From Nocardioides sp. Iso805N (lineage in GTDB: Bacteria > Actinomycetota > Actinomycetes > Propionibacteriales > Nocardioidaceae), in the NCBI RefSeq assembly GCF_000364605.1, contig NZ_KB822576.1, positions 1 through 64,000 of the forward strand: a DNA stretch of 64,000 nt. The letters run 5' to 3'. Within the stretch, counting starts at the first letter, position 1; each line of letters starts with the position of its first letter. Below the pieces are notes generated by a model. It was not told the DNA's origin and ran no database searches. It was given only the letters and a program-made list of their open reading frames with translations. Below are positions 38,083 through 48,435 of this stretch, in pieces. The position numbers and the translations under genes were made by a program.

Positions 38083-38986
38083 CGGACTCCACCCGCGCAC
38101 CGCGCGCCCAGTCGGCGGCGGACATCTCCTTGCGGCCGTTCGCCTTCGCCGTGCCGAGCCGCACCGCGACAGTGCCGGTGCCGACGAGGACCTCGTTCTT
38201 GCGCACCTCGAGGGTGCCCGGCTCGAGCTTCTCGTCGGTGAGCTGCACGGGGCCGATCTTGAATCGCTCGCCGTCCAGCAGTGTCCAGGCGCCCGGCGCC
38301 GGCGAGCACGCGCGGATCTGCCGCTCGATGCCTGCCGCGGGGTGGGTCCAGGTGATCTGCGCGTCCTCGGGGTTGATCTTGGCGGCATAGGTGATGCCGT
38401 CGCTCGGCTGCTCGCGGGCGACCAGCGAACCGTCGGCGATCCCGTCCAGGGTAGCGACCAACAGGCCGGCACCGCCCTCGGCGAGCTTGGCCAGCAGCGT
38501 GCCGGCGGTGTCGTCGGGGCGGATCGTCTGCGTCATCAGGCCGTACGTCGGACCTGCATCGAGCTCCTTGACGATCCGGAACGTGGTGGCGCCGGTGATC
38601 TCCTCGCCCTCCCAGATCGCGCGCTGCACCGGGGCCGCTCCCCGGTAGGAGGGCAGCAGCGAGAAGTGCAGGTTGACCCAGCCGTGCTCGGGGATGTCCA
38701 GGGCGCTCTGCGGCAGCAGCGCGCCGTAGGCGACCACCGGACAGACGTCCGGGGCGAGCGCCTTGAGCTGCTCCTGGAAGGCGGGATCGCGCGGGTGGTC
38801 CGGCTTGAGCACGGGTACGCCGAGCTCCTCAGCCCGCTGCGCCACCGGAGACGCGACCAGCTTGCGGCCGCGGCCGGTGGGTGCGTCGGGGCGGGTGACG
38901 ACGCCGACCAGCTCGTGCCCACTGGCGGCGATGGCGTCCAGCGAGGGCACCGCGACGTCCGGGGTGCCGGCGAAGACACAGCGCAT
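38063..38986 (-). CDS. fmt: Methionyl-tRNA formyltransferase
   Basis: This enzyme formylates initiator Met-tRNA. The product is 307 aa. The catalytic N domain contains [20 protein letters not shown] and the C-terminal OB-like domain begins at about residue 205. It lies 21 bases after def, with which it acts in the formyl-methionine cycle, and overlaps rsmB. Confidence 0.97.
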   Translation of the reverse strand: MRCVFAGTPDVAVPSLDAIAASGHELVGVVTRPDAPTGRGRKLVASPVAQRAEELGVPVLKPDHPRDPAFQEQLKALAPDVCPVVAYGALLPQSALDIPEHGWVNLHFSLLPSYRGAAPVQRAIWEGEEITGATTFRIVKELDAGPTYGLMTQTIRPDDTAGTLLAKLAEGGAGLLVATLDGIADGSLVAREQPSDGITYAAKINPEDAQITWTHPAAGIERQIRACSPAPGAWTLLDGERFKIGPVQLTDEKLEPGTLEVRKNEVLVGTGTVAVRLGTAKANGRKEMSAADWARGARVESGVRFEA

Positions 38987-39007
38987 GTCAGGACCTTCCG
39001 GGTCGGG

Positions 39008-39553
39008 TCATCGGCCAGTGCCGAACATCGGGTGCGGGCTGACCTTGACCGCGGGCTTCTCGAGCCCGAACCAGTCCGACTCCCGGATCTCGCGCATCGC
39101 AACCTTGCGGGAGGCCTCGTCCAGCCGGTCGATGAACAACACGCCGTCCAGGTGGTCGGTCTCGTGCTGGATCGCTCGGGCCAGCAGCTCCGAGCCTTCG
39201 ACGGTGATCGGGTCGCCGTGCATGTTGAAGCCGTTCGCCACCACGTGCAGCGCGCGCCGGGTGTCGTAGGTCAGGCCCGGCAACGACAGGCAGCCCTCGC
39301 CGCCGTCCTGGCACTCCTCCGACAGCGTCAGCTGCGGGTTGACGAGGTGGCCGACCTCGCCGTCGACGTACCACGTGAAGACCCGCAGGCCGACGCCGAT
39401 CTGAGGTGCCGCCAGACCCGCGCCGGGGGCGTCGAGCATGGTCTCGGTGAGGTCCTCGACGAGCCGACGCAGCTCCTTGTCGAAGTCGACGACCTCGGTC
39501 GCGCGTCGGCGCAGGACGGGATCGCCGAAGAGGCGGATGGGCTGAACGGCCAT
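39008..39553 (-). CDS. def: Peptide deformylase
   Basis: This metalloenzyme removes the N-formyl group from new proteins. The product is 181 aa. All three motifs are present: GAGLAAPQIG, EGCLSLPG (metal Cys) and QHETDHLDG (two metal His and the catalytic Glu). The start is ATG 39553, 7 bases after a TAGACT -10 box. def-fmt-rsmB follow without large gaps. Confidence 0.97.
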   Translation of the reverse strand: MAVQPIRLFGDPVLRRRATEVVDFDKELRRLVEDLTETMLDAPGAGLAAPQIGVGLRVFTWYVDGEVGHLVNPQLTLSEECQDGGEGCLSLPGLTYDTRRALHVVANGFNMHGDPITVEGSELLARAIQHETDHLDGVLFIDRLDEASRKVAMREIRESDWFGLEKPAVKVSPHPMFGTGR

Positions 39554-39560
39554 GGCGGTC

Positions 39561-39566
39561 AGTCTA
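39561..39566 (-). promoter_or_regulatory. -10 box of def-fmt-rsmB
   Basis: TAGACT on the minus strand ends 7 bases before the def ATG. This suggests a leaderless transcript for def-fmt-rsmB-lysE type genes. Confidence 0.55.
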
Positions 39567-39612
39567 GGCGAGCGAGCGGTTCCGGCTGCGACCGCGCCCA
39601 CCGGCGCAGCGC

Positions 39613-41688
39613 TCACAGGGTCGGCGGGTCGACCTGGATCCGCACCGGGTCGAGACGCCGCGCCGAGCGCAGCCGTTGCAGCTCGCCCAGCGCGGCCGAG
39701 AGTGCCGCTCCCTCGCTGTGCGGTACCCGGACCACCAACCGCTGCTCCCCCTCCTCGAGACTCTCCCCACCGGCGCCATCGAGCGGAACCGGACCGAGCA
39801 GCTCGGCGTGATCCGGGAGGGCCAGCAGGGTTCGGGCATCGGCCAGCGCGCCCGCCTCGCCGGTGAGCGATGCCAGCCGCGACGCGGGGGGAAGATGGGC
39901 CAGCGCCCGCTGGTCGGCATCGCGGACGGCGAAGCCGGGTTGGTCCCAGCGCACCAGCGCCTGCACGGCAGGATGCCCGGGATCGCCGACCAGCAGCACC
40001 CGACCGCCGGGCATGACCAGGCCTGCCGCGTTGCTCCACCGGCGCAGCGCCTCCTCCTCGGTGCGCAGGTCGGGTCGGCCAAGGGCGAGCCAGGTGTCCA
40101 GCAGCAGCACAGCGGCGTAGCCGGACTCGGCCGCCGGCTCCGCGCCCGGCGTCGCGACCACGATCGCCGGCCGGCCGGGCACCGTCTCCAGCACGCGGTC
40201 GCCGCTGGAGGACACCACGCGCACTCCAGGGAAGGCACGGCCGAGCTCCTCGGCGGTGCGAGCATCGCCCACCACCGGTGCGCGCAGCCCATGGCCACCG
40301 CACGCAGGGCAGGACCATGCCTCGGCCTCGATCCCGCACCAGCGGCACCGAGGCGGCGTGACCGGACCGGTCAGCTCAAGCGGGCCGGTGCAGGTGGTGC
40401 AGCGCGCCGGCGTGCGGCAGGTGTCGCAGGCCAGGGCGGCCGCATAGCCACGCCGCGGCGTCTGCACCAGGACAGGGCCCTGCTCCAGAGCGCTCTTGAT
40501 GATGGCGAAGGCGTCACGGGGCACCCGCGAGACCCGCGCCAGCGGGTCACGCTCCAGGTCGAAGTCGGTGGCGCCGGTGACCGCCACCGTCACCCGGCCT
40601 CGGGCCAGCGCCCGGCTCGGCGCGATCGGATGCGCCCATCCGGTGCGGACCAGCTGGTCAGCCTCGACGGTGCGGGCGAAACCGCCGATCAGCGCAGCTG
40701 CCCCCTCGTGGTCGGCCCGGAGCACCAGCACCTCGCGAGCGTGCGGGTAGGGAGCTCGCGGCTCTGCATGGTTGTCGTCGCCGTCGTCCCACAGCGCCAC
40801 CATGCCGAGGTCGCGGACCGGGGCGAGCGCGGCGGCGCGGGTGCCGACGACGACGCGCACCGCACCGCGGGCCACCGCGAGGAAGGAACGGTAGCGCTCG
40901 GCCGGGCCCGCGTCGGCCGTGAGCGCGACATGGTGCCCCGGCCCCAGCACGCTCTCCAGCGCAGCGGATAGCCGCGCGACGGCCTTGCGGTCGGACACGA
41001 CCAGCAGGCTGCCCCGGCCACTCGCCAAGGTGGCGGCGGCGGCCTCGGCGAGCAACTGCGGCCAGTCGGTCCCGGCGGCGGCGTGCCACACCGTCCGCGG
41101 TGCGCCGCCGTCGCGCAGGTGACGCAGGAACGCCGCGCCGGGCTCGTGCTCGGCCCACGCGCGCTCCGCCGAGGCAGCGTCCCAGCGCACGGGCATCGGA
41201 GCCGGGGTCGATGCCTCGCGCTCAGTGGTGGCGTGCCGGGCCGGGACCGCAAGCCGCAGCACGTCCGAGCGGGTCCCGGCGTACCGCTCCGCGATCGTCG
41301 CCGTCAGCGCGGCCACCTCCGCCGAGAGCACCTGCTCAGGGCTGACGACCCGACGCAGCGGCGCGAGCTTGCCGGGGTGATCGCTCTGCGCGGCCCGGGC
41401 CACGACGTAGCCGTCGACGTCCTGGCCGGCGAAGCGCACCTTGACCCGCACGCCGGGGCGAGCGGTGTCGGCCATGGCCACCGGCACGGCGTAGTCGAAG
41501 GGGCGATCGAGGTGCGCCAGCGGCACGTCGACCAAGACCCGGGCGACCGGATCGACCTCGGTGATCTCGGCCTCAGCGGCCTTGCGCTGCTTGGTGGCGC
41601 GAGCCTTGGCTCGCCCCTCGGCCACCCGGTCACGGACGAAGCCCGGCAGCTCGAGGAGCTGGTCGGCGTCGGATCCGGGGTCGGTCAT
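39613..41688 (-). CDS. priA: Primosomal protein N' (PriA), helicase motifs degenerate
   Basis: PriA restarts stalled replication forks. The product is 691 aa. The N-terminal DNA-binding domain (about 50-150; FDYAVPVAM, GVRVKVRFAGQDVDGYVV) and the cysteine-rich zinc region (CDTCRTPARCTTC and CRWCGIEAEAWSCPACGGHG) are clear. The Walker A site expected after residue 200 is replaced by HAAAGTDWPQ with no GKT/GKS. The DEAH box is DDGDDN. ATP hydrolysis is therefore unlikely. Loss of helicase motifs is a known trait of actinobacterial PriA. I chose ATG 41688, 7 bases after a TAGAAC box. Confidence 0.93.
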   Translation of the reverse strand: MTDPGSDADQLLELPGFVRDRVAEGRAKARATKQRKAAEAEITEVDPVARVLVDVPLAHLDRPFDYAVPVAMADTARPGVRVKVRFAGQDVDGYVVARAAQSDHPGKLAPLRRVVSPEQVLSAEVAALTATIAERYAGTRSDVLRLAVPARHATTEREASTPAPMPVRWDAASAERAWAEHEPGAAFLRHLRDGGAPRTVWHAAAGTDWPQLLAEAAAATLASGRGSLLVVSDRKAVARLSAALESVLGPGHHVALTADAGPAERYRSFLAVARGAVRVVVGTRAAALAPVRDLGMVALWDDGDDNHAEPRAPYPHAREVLVLRADHEGAAALIGGFARTVEADQLVRTGWAHPIAPSRALARGRVTVAVTGATDFDLERDPLARVSRVPRDAFAIIKSALEQGPVLVQTPRRGYAAALACDTCRTPARCTTCTGPLELTGPVTPPRCRWCGIEAEAWSCPACGGHGLRAPVVGDARTAEELGRAFPGVRVVSSSGDRVLETVPGRPAIVVATPGAEPAAESGYAAVLLLDTWLALGRPDLRTEEEALRRWSNAAGLVMPGGRVLLVGDPGHPAVQALVRWDQPGFAVRDADQRALAHLPPASRLASLTGEAGALADARTLLALPDHAELLGPVPLDGAGGESLEEGEQRLVVRVPHSEGAALSAALGELQRLRSARRLDPVRIQVDPPTL

Positions 41689-41695
41689 GGGCGCA

Positions 41696-41701
41696 GTTCT
41701 A
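41696..41701 (-). promoter_or_regulatory. -10-like box of priA
   Basis: TAGAAC on the minus strand ends 7 bases before the priA ATG. The last position is not T, so the match is weaker than the others. Confidence 0.35.
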
Positions 41702-41725
41702 CCAGCGCCCACCGACACCGTCTGA

Positions 41726-41753
41726 CTCAGCTTTGGTAAAGACCCGCCGATGG
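41726..41753 (+). promoter_or_regulatory. Candidate motility-sigma (FliA/SigD-type) promoter
   Basis: CTCA (41726-41729), a 16-bp spacer and GCCGATGG (41746-41753) resemble the -35 and -10 boxes of flagellar sigma factors, whose -10 begins GCCGA. It points at the cyclic-di-GMP gene, about 90 bases upstream of its start. The match is partial. Confidence 0.35.
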
Positions 41754-41846
41754 TAACCTCCGCAGGCTGTGCCCACGGGGACAGGAGACATCGCCGACCA
41801 TGCCGAGGATCGGCACTGACCATGGGGCTCTCGTGAGGCACATTCG

Positions 41847-43886
41847 ATGAGGATCAACCACGGCGCCGTGGCCGACCACAGTCTCGCGCTGGTCGGCGTC
41901 GCGGCGCTCGTGTGCCTGGCAGGCGCCTGGGCCACCTCCCGCTTCTTCCAGCGGATGACCGACGGCGAGGACGAACGCGGCGCCTGGCTGTTCCTGACCG
42001 CGCTGGCCAGCGGGGTGACGATCTGGTGCACCCACTTCGTGGACATCCTCGGCTACCGCCCTGGCGTCGCCATGGAGCTCGACTGGACCCTGACGGCGAT
42101 CTCCCTGGTCATCGCGGTCGCCGGCAGCGCGGCCGGCTTCCTGCTGGCGGCCGGCATCGGTCGCTTCGCCGGCTGGCCCGCGCTCGGAGGTGCCGTCGTC
42201 GGGCTCTCGGTCTCCTCGATGCACTACGTCGGGATGACCGCCATGCACATGCCGGGCTCGATGTCGTGGGACTCCGAGCTCGTCGTGCTGTCGGTGACGC
42301 TCGGCGTCATCCCGGCGGTCCTCGCCCTGCAGGCGGCCCGGTCCGGCTCCCGGCACGCCGCGAACCAGATGTGCCTGCTCTTCGCCGCCTCCGTGGTCCT
42401 CATGCACTTCACCGGCATGGCCTCGATGCGCCATGGCTCGGGCATGGCCGGGATGGACATGGGGACGCCGATGAACCAGGCCTCGCAATACGCCCTCGCC
42501 ATCGCCATCGCCGTCATGTCCTTCGTCACGATCGGCGCCGGCATGGTGGGCTACGTCATCGACGGCCACACCCGCGCGGTGACGCTGGAGCGCTTCCGCC
42601 GGCTGGCGATGTACGACGTCCTCACCGGCCTCCCCAACCGCGCCAGTCTCAACGACCGGCTTGACGAGGAGATCGAGCGCGCGCGGCAGCACGAGGGGCG
42701 GCTGGGCCTGATCGTGATCGACGTGGACAACTTCAAGGAGATCAACGACCTGCGCGGGCACCCGGCAGGCGATGAGGTGCTCCGCGTGCTCGGCGCCCGG
42801 ATGGCGGAGCTCACCCAGGGTGAGGACGGTGCGTTCATCGCCCGGATGGGCGGCGACGAGTTCGTCGCGCTCTGCCGGCTGGATGGTTCGCGCGGGCTGA
42901 CCGGCTTCGTCGACGACCTGCGCCGGGTGCTCGCCCCCTCGATCGCCCTGGGCGCGGAGACCATCGTGCCCCGCGCCAGCATCGGCGCTGCAGTCTTCCC
43001 CGACCACGCCGACGACGCGGAGACGCTGGTCAACAACGCCGACCTGGCCATGTATCGCGCCAAGAGCGATCCCCTGCACAACGTGTGCCTGTACGACGCG
43101 TCGCTCGACGGACGGACCCGCTCGCGACGCGGACTCTCCGCTGACCTGCGTGAGGCGCTCGACCGCGACGAGCTGTTCCTGCACTACCAGGTGCAGACGG
43201 CGGTGGAGACAGGCGAGCCCCTCGGCTACGAGGCGCTGCTGCGTTGGCAGCACCCCCAGCGGGGCCTGATCTCTCCCGACGAGTTCATCCCGCTCGCCGA
43301 GGACACCCGGCTGATCGTGCCGATCGGCGCATGGGTGCTGCGCACGGCGTGCGCGGAGGCGGTGCGCTGGGAGCCGCCGTACCGGGTCTCGGTCAACGTC
43401 TCCGCCGTCCAGCTCATCGAGCCCGGCCTGGCCGACACCGTCCGCGACGTGCTGGCCGAGACCGGCCTGCCCGCGGACCGGCTCGAGCTCGAGATGACCG
43501 AGACGGCCGTCTTCACTGACCGCGAGCACGCGCTGCGCACCTTGGAGGAGGTCAAGGCGATGGGCGTCGGGGTGGCACTCGATGACTTCGGCGTCGGCTA
43601 CTCCTCCCTCGACGCGCTGCGGTCCTTCCCCTTCGACCGGATCAAGATCGACAGGTCCTTCTTCTCCGGCAGCGGTACGCCCCAGCAGACAGTCGAGCTG
43701 ATCCAGACGGTGCTGTCCCTGGGCCGCACCTTCGGGATGGCGGTGCTCGCCGAGGGGATCGAGACCGATGATCAGCTCGCCCTGCTCAGCGAGGCAGGCT
43801 GCGGCGAGGCGCAGGGCTTCCTGTTCGGCCGACCGACGGCGCTGGAGGACATCCTCCTGACCGGCCAGCTCACCCGAGCCCAGTAG
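41847..43886 (+). CDS. MHYT-GGDEF-EAL membrane cyclic-di-GMP enzyme
   Basis: The product is 679 aa. Seven membrane helices (about 10-235) form an MHYT sensor with His/Met motifs THFV (62-65), MHYVGMTAMHM (125-135) and MHFTGMASM (186-194), thought to bind copper and sense gas or redox state. A GGDEF domain follows with an intact GGDEF at 335-339; the inhibitory RxxD site is not conserved. An EAL domain follows with EAL at 462-464, DDFGVGYSSLDAL and EGIET, all intact. It could both make and degrade cyclic-di-GMP. It breaks the usual metK-priA neighbourhood and is on the opposite strand. Confidence 0.94.
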   Translation: MRINHGAVADHSLALVGVAALVCLAGAWATSRFFQRMTDGEDERGAWLFLTALASGVTIWCTHFVDILGYRPGVAMELDWTLTAISLVIAVAGSAAGFLLAAGIGRFAGWPALGGAVVGLSVSSMHYVGMTAMHMPGSMSWDSELVVLSVTLGVIPAVLALQAARSGSRHAANQMCLLFAASVVLMHFTGMASMRHGSGMAGMDMGTPMNQASQYALAIAIAVMSFVTIGAGMVGYVIDGHTRAVTLERFRRLAMYDVLTGLPNRASLNDRLDEEIERARQHEGRLGLIVIDVDNFKEINDLRGHPAGDEVLRVLGARMAELTQGEDGAFIARMGGDEFVALCRLDGSRGLTGFVDDLRRVLAPSIALGAETIVPRASIGAAVFPDHADDAETLVNNADLAMYRAKSDPLHNVCLYDASLDGRTRSRRGLSADLREALDRDELFLHYQVQTAVETGEPLGYEALLRWQHPQRGLISPDEFIPLAEDTRLIVPIGAWVLRTACAEAVRWEPPYRVSVNVSAVQLIEPGLADTVRDVLAETGLPADRLELEMTETAVFTDREHALRTLEEVKAMGVGVALDDFGVGYSSLDALRSFPFDRIKIDRSFFSGSGTPQQTVELIQTVLSLGRTFGMAVLAEGIETDDQLALLSEAGCGEAQGFLFGRPTALEDILLTGQLTRAQ

Positions 43887-43900
43887 TAGCCCAGCCCGAA

Positions 43901-43948
43901 ATCGCCGAGTCGGCGCATCCTCCGCTGAGGATGCGCCGACTCGGCGAT
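43901..43948. terminator. Perfect 22-bp hairpin between convergent genes
   Basis: Arms 43901-43922 and 43927-43948 are perfectly complementary over 22 bp with a CGCT loop. It lies between the stop codons of the cyclic-di-GMP gene and metK. There is no T tract, so it is a bidirectional terminator of the tract-less type or an RNA end stabiliser. Confidence 0.8.
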
Positions 43949-43965
43949 GGTTCGCGGGCGACCGG

Positions 43966-45165
<1,200 letters not shown>

Positions 45166-45215
45166 GAATGTGCTCCGTTTCTTGATCGGATGAGTGCAGT
45201 TAGCGTAGCGGGCGG

Positions 45216-46502
45216 TCAGAGCCGCGCCACGATGTGGTCCACGATCACCTGGGCGAGCGCGTTCTTGCTGCCCTGGGGGACCTCCGCGGCGGTGCCGTCG
45301 GAGCCCAGGATGACCGCTTCGTTCTCGGCGCTGCCGAAGACAGCGCCGCCACTGACGTCGTTGACGACCAGAAGGTCGCAGCCCTTGCGAGCCAGCTTGG
45401 CGCGGGCCAGGTCGAGGACCGAGCCGGTGGCGTCACCGGTCTCGGCGGCGAACCCGACCACCACCTGGCCAGGTCTGCTGCGGTGCTGGCTGAGCTGCTT
45501 GAGGATGTCGGCGTTCTGGGCCAGCTCGATCGTCGGCGCCGACCCGTCGGCGGCCTTCTTGATCTTCGCCTCCGAGACGCTGATCGGTCGGAAGTCGGCC
45601 GGCGCCGCCGCCATCACCACCGCGTCGGCGCTCGCCGCTGCGGTCAGCATCGCGTCGTGCAACTGGGCGGTGGTCTCCACCCGCACCACCTTGACGCCGG
45701 CAGGCTCGGGCAGTGTCACGTTGGCGGCGACCAGAGTTACCTCGGCGCCACGAGCGGCGGCGGCCCGGGCAATGGCGTAGCCCTGCAGCCCGCTCGAGCG
45801 GTTTCCGAGGAAGCGCACCGGGTCGAGGTATTCCCGGGTGCCGCCCGCGCTGACCACGACGTGTCTGTCGGTCAGGTCAGTGGCACCGCTGCGGGCCAGC
45901 ACGGCTTGGCACAGCTCGAAGATCTCGACCGGGTCGGGCAGGCGGCCCTTGCCGGTGTCCTTGCCGGTCAGCCGGCCCTCGGCGGGATCGATCACGATCG
46001 CCCCGCGGCGACGCAGCGTGGCGACGTTCTCCCGGGTGGCCGGGTGCTCCCACATCTCGGTGTGCATCGCCGGGGCGAAGACCACCGGGCAGCGCGCCGT
46101 CAGCAGGGTGTTGGTCAACAGGTCGTCGGCCAGGCCCTGCGCCGCGCGCGCCAACGTGTTGGCAGTGGCCGGCGCCACCACCACCAGATCAGCGTTCTGC
46201 CCGAGCCGCACATGCGGGACCTCGGTGATGTTCTCGAACACCTCGGTGGCCACCGCCTTGCCCGAGAGCGCCTCCCAGGTAGGGGCACCCACGAACTCCA
46301 GGGCCGCGGCGGTCGGGACGACCGTTACGTCGTAGCCCCCCTCGGTGAACCTGCGCAGCAGCTCCGCCGCCTTGTAGGCCGCGATGCCGCCGGAGACGCC
46401 GAGGACGACCCGGGGTCTCGGTCCCTGGACCCGTTGCCCTTCAACGACGACCGGCCGCTGCCCCGATGGGGCAGCGGCCGACGTGTTGTGCTGAGTCGTC
46501 AG
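45216..46502 (-). CDS. coaBC: Bifunctional phosphopantothenoylcysteine decarboxylase/synthetase (start codon unclear)
   Basis: This protein catalyses two steps of coenzyme A synthesis. The decarboxylase part (about 30-210) has [20 protein letters not shown] and PAMHTEMW. The synthetase part follows, with [20 protein letters not shown] and KIKK. Between the rpoZ stop and the first conserved residues there is no in-frame ATG, GTG or TTG. The nearest candidate is CTG at 46502, 7 bases after the rpoZ stop, giving 428 aa. That reading would place a strong hairpin (46452-46480) inside the gene. The 5' end should be treated as unresolved. Confidence 0.9.
   Translation of the reverse strand: MTTQHNTSAAAPSGQRPVVVEGQRVQGPRPRVVLGVSGGIAAYKAAELLRRFTEGGYDVTVVPTAAALEFVGAPTWEALSGKAVATEVFENITEVPHVRLGQNADLVVVAPATANTLARAAQGLADDLLTNTLLTARCPVVFAPAMHTEMWEHPATRENVATLRRRGAIVIDPAEGRLTGKDTGKGRLPDPVEIFELCQAVLARSGATDLTDRHVVVSAGGTREYLDPVRFLGNRSSGLQGYAIARAAAARGAEVTLVAANVTLPEPAGVKVVRVETTAQLHDAMLTAAASADAVVMAAAPADFRPISVSEAKIKKAADGSAPTIELAQNADILKQLSQHRSRPGQVVVGFAAETGDATGSVLDLARAKLARKGCDLLVVNDVSGGAVFGSAENEAVILGSDGTAAEVPQGSKNALAQVIVDHIVARL
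46452..46480 (-). terminator. 13-bp GC hairpin between rpoZ and coaBC
   Basis: Arms 46452-46464 and 46468-46480 pair perfectly around a 3-base loop. It lies 30 bases after the rpoZ stop and ahead of the first conserved coaBC codons. It has no T tract. It may reduce read-through into coaBC, or simply form in mRNA. Confidence 0.55.
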
Positions 46503-46509
46503 AGCCGAC

Positions 46510-46842
46510 TCACTCGCTCGCAGCGAACGGGTCGTCCGTCGTCGCGGCGCGAGCGGCAGCCTCCTCGGCGGCCAGCTCAGCCGGGTCGACATCCTCGCAG
46601 GTGAGCAGGTCGTCGTTGATCTCACGCAGAGCGATCGAGAGCGGCTTCTCCTGGACGTGGGTGTCCACGAGCGGGCCGACGTACTCAAGCAGGCCCTCAC
46701 CGAGCTGGGAGTAGTACGCGTTGATCTGGCGGGCGCGCTTGGCGCTGTAGAGAACCAGCTTGTACTTGCTGTCGGTCTTCGTGAGCAGGTCGTCGATCGA
46801 AGGGTTGGTCACGCCCTGGGCGTCGATTGCGGGAGCAGCCAC
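46510..46842 (-). CDS. rpoZ: RNA polymerase omega subunit
   Basis: Omega supports assembly of the beta' subunit. The product is 110 aa. The conserved block [20 protein letters not shown], then [15 protein letters not shown], and the C-terminal PLSIALREI are clear. The acidic Ala/Glu-rich end is typical of actinobacteria. The start is GTG 46842, 2 bases after the gmk stop. Confidence 0.97.
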   Translation of the reverse strand: MAAPAIDAQGVTNPSIDDLLTKTDSKYKLVLYSAKRARQINAYYSQLGEGLLEYVGPLVDTHVQEKPLSIALREINDDLLTCEDVDPAELAAEEAAARAATTDDPFAASE

Positions 46843-46844
46843 GG

Positions 46845-47507
46845 TTAAGCCTCACTGGTCTTCGGATCGGGGTCGCCCGCACGGAATCCCGCGCCAAGCT
46901 TCATCAAGGCTACCAACTCGTCGGCGGCGGCACGAACTTCGCGGTTGACGATGGTGACATCGAACTCCGCCTCGGCGGCCAGTTCGACCCTCGCGGTCTC
47001 CAACCGCCGCTCGCGCTCGGCCTCGGTCTCGGTGCCGCGGCCGACGAGTCGCCGGACGAGCTCGTCCCACGACGGCGGTGCCAGGAACGCGAACACAGCG
47101 TCCACCCCGGGGATCCGATCGAGCGTACGGCGCACCTGCCGAGCCCCCTGCAGGTCGATCTCCAGCAGCGCCGGACGTCCGGCTGCCAGGGCCTCCTCCA
47201 CCGGTCTGCGCGGGGTGCCGTAGCGGGCGACCTTGTGCACCGTCGCCCACTCCAGCAGCTCGTCGTCGGCGATCATCCGGTCGAACTCCTCCTCGGAGAC
47301 GAACCAGTAGTGCACGCCGTCGACCTCGCCCGGGCGAGGTGCCCGGGTGGTCGCGGAGACCGAGATCCACACGTCCGGGTGGCCCGACCGGATGGCGGCG
47401 GCGACGGTGCCCTTGCCGACCGCCGTCGGGCCGGCGAGCACCACCAGCCGGTGCGTAGCGCCGAGCTGGCCCGTGCTGTCAGAACCCGCCAGATCAGGCT
47501 CATTCAC
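46845..47507 (-). CDS. gmk: Guanylate kinase
   Basis: This enzyme phosphorylates GMP to GDP. The product is 220 aa. The P-loop [10 protein letters not shown] lies at residues 26-35, and [20 protein letters not shown] is the GMP-binding segment. [14 protein letters not shown] follows. The start overlaps mihF by 8 bases. mihF-gmk-rpoZ-coaBC-metK is a standard actinobacterial order. Confidence 0.96.
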   Translation of the reverse strand: MNEPDLAGSDSTGQLGATHRLVVLAGPTAVGKGTVAAAIRSGHPDVWISVSATTRAPRPGEVDGVHYWFVSEEEFDRMIADDELLEWATVHKVARYGTPRRPVEEALAAGRPALLEIDLQGARQVRRTLDRIPGVDAVFAFLAPPSWDELVRRLVGRGTETEAERERRLETARVELAAEAEFDVTIVNREVRAAADELVALMKLGAGFRAGDPDPKTSEA

Positions 47508-47820
47508 GCCCGGCGAACTCCTCGCCCAGCGCGGCTATCTGCTTGGCACCCAAGCCGGCGACACGACGGCTCTCGGCGATGCCGAGCCGCTCCATCACCT
47601 GACGGGCGCGGACCTTGCCCAGCCCGGGCATGGCCTGGAGCAGGTCGAGGACCTTCATCCGGCCGACGACATCGTTGGCCTGGCCCTCCTTGATCACCTC
47701 GAGGATGGTGGCACCCGAGCTCTTCAGCCGGTTCTTGACCTCGGCCCGCTCCCGACGGGAGGCCGCGGCCTTCTCCAGTGCGGCCTGACGTTGTTCGGGG
47801 GTGAGCGGAGGAAGTGCCAC
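47500..47820 (-). CDS. mihF: Integration host factor, actinobacterial type (mIHF)
   Basis: This is a small nucleoid-associated DNA-bending protein that is unrelated in sequence to the HU/IHF fold. The product is 106 aa. A basic N-terminal helix ([20 protein letters not shown]) precedes a helix-two-turn-helix core ([40 protein letters not shown]). It affects chromosome compaction and gene expression. The start is GTG 47820. It is the first gene of its operon, with a clear promoter upstream. Confidence 0.96.
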   Translation of the reverse strand: MALPPLTPEQRQAALEKAAASRRERAEVKNRLKSSGATILEVIKEGQANDVVGRMKVLDLLQAMPGLGKVRARQVMERLGIAESRRVAGLGAKQIAALGEEFAGRE

Positions 47821-47870
47821 AGAGTCCTACTTCATGATCTCGGGTTGACGGGCGGGGTGCGGTCCGCGCC

Positions 47871-47899
47871 AATCTAGTCAGAACGCTCCGAGGCGGCAA
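47871..47899 (-). promoter_or_regulatory. Promoter of mihF-gmk-rpoZ
   Basis: On the minus strand -35 TTGCCG (47894-47899), a 17-bp spacer and -10 TAGATT (47871-47876) give a good match. Transcription should start near 47864, giving a leader of about 45 nt. Confidence 0.65.
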
Positions 47900-47922
47900 C
47901 GGCGACCCCGCCTCGTCAGGTC

Positions 47923-48432
47923 CTACAGCGACAGCGGGGTGTGGCAGACGTCGCGAGCCTGCTGCTGCACGGCGTCCAGCGCGGCGACGGTCGCGGTGCT
48001 CCCGAGCGCGGTGGCAGCGGCGGCGATGGCCTGTCGCTGGACCGCGCTGACACCGGTGGGCGGGGTCTTGGCGTCGTACGTCTTGGGGTCGACACCGGCA
48101 GTGGCGAGCGCCTTCTGCAGGCCGGAGAGCCGTTTCACCACGGTGTCCCAGTCCGGGCGGATGTCATCGGGTGCCTTGGCCTGCAGGGTGCGGAAGATCG
48201 GCAGGGCCTCGATCAGTGCCGCCTCTCCCCCGTCGCCGAGGACCTTCGAGAGCCGGGCCTGGTTGTCCTCGACGCTGCCGCAGTAGGCGTCGGTCGAGGT
48301 GCCGCCGCAGGCCGCCAGACCTGCGAGGCCGCTCAGCAGTGCGACGGCCGCAGCGGCGCCCCGTACGAAGCGGTGGCCGCAACGGCGTGTCGGCCACCCG
48401 TTCGTACGGGGCACGCGACCAGGGACGTCCAC
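47923..48432 (-). CDS. Predicted lipoprotein of unknown function
   Basis: The product is 169 aa. A basic N-terminal region precedes a hydrophobic stretch (AAAAVALLSGLAGLAACGG). The lipobox LAAC gives a lipidated Cys near residue 42, so the mature protein is anchored outside the membrane. The n-region is long (about 25 residues), and the true start may be further in, but no better start codon is seen. The mature part is helical, with two Cys. It lies 3 bases after pyrF, so it is probably co-transcribed. I recognise no family. Confidence 0.75.
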   Translation of the reverse strand: MDVPGRVPRTNGWPTRRCGHRFVRGAAAAVALLSGLAGLAACGGTSTDAYCGSVEDNQARLSKVLGDGGEAALIEALPIFRTLQAKAPDDIRPDWDTVVKRLSGLQKALATAGVDPKTYDAKTPPTGVSAVQRQAIAAAATALGSTATVAALDAVQQQARDVCHTPLSL

Positions 48433-48435
48433 GAC

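Noticed and set aside
41754..41846. Cyclic-di-GMP riboswitch ahead of the MHYT-GGDEF-EAL gene
   Set aside because: I looked for the conserved GEMM core (AAACC, GGACGCAAAGCC, GUUACCG) on the plus strand and did not find it in the right order.
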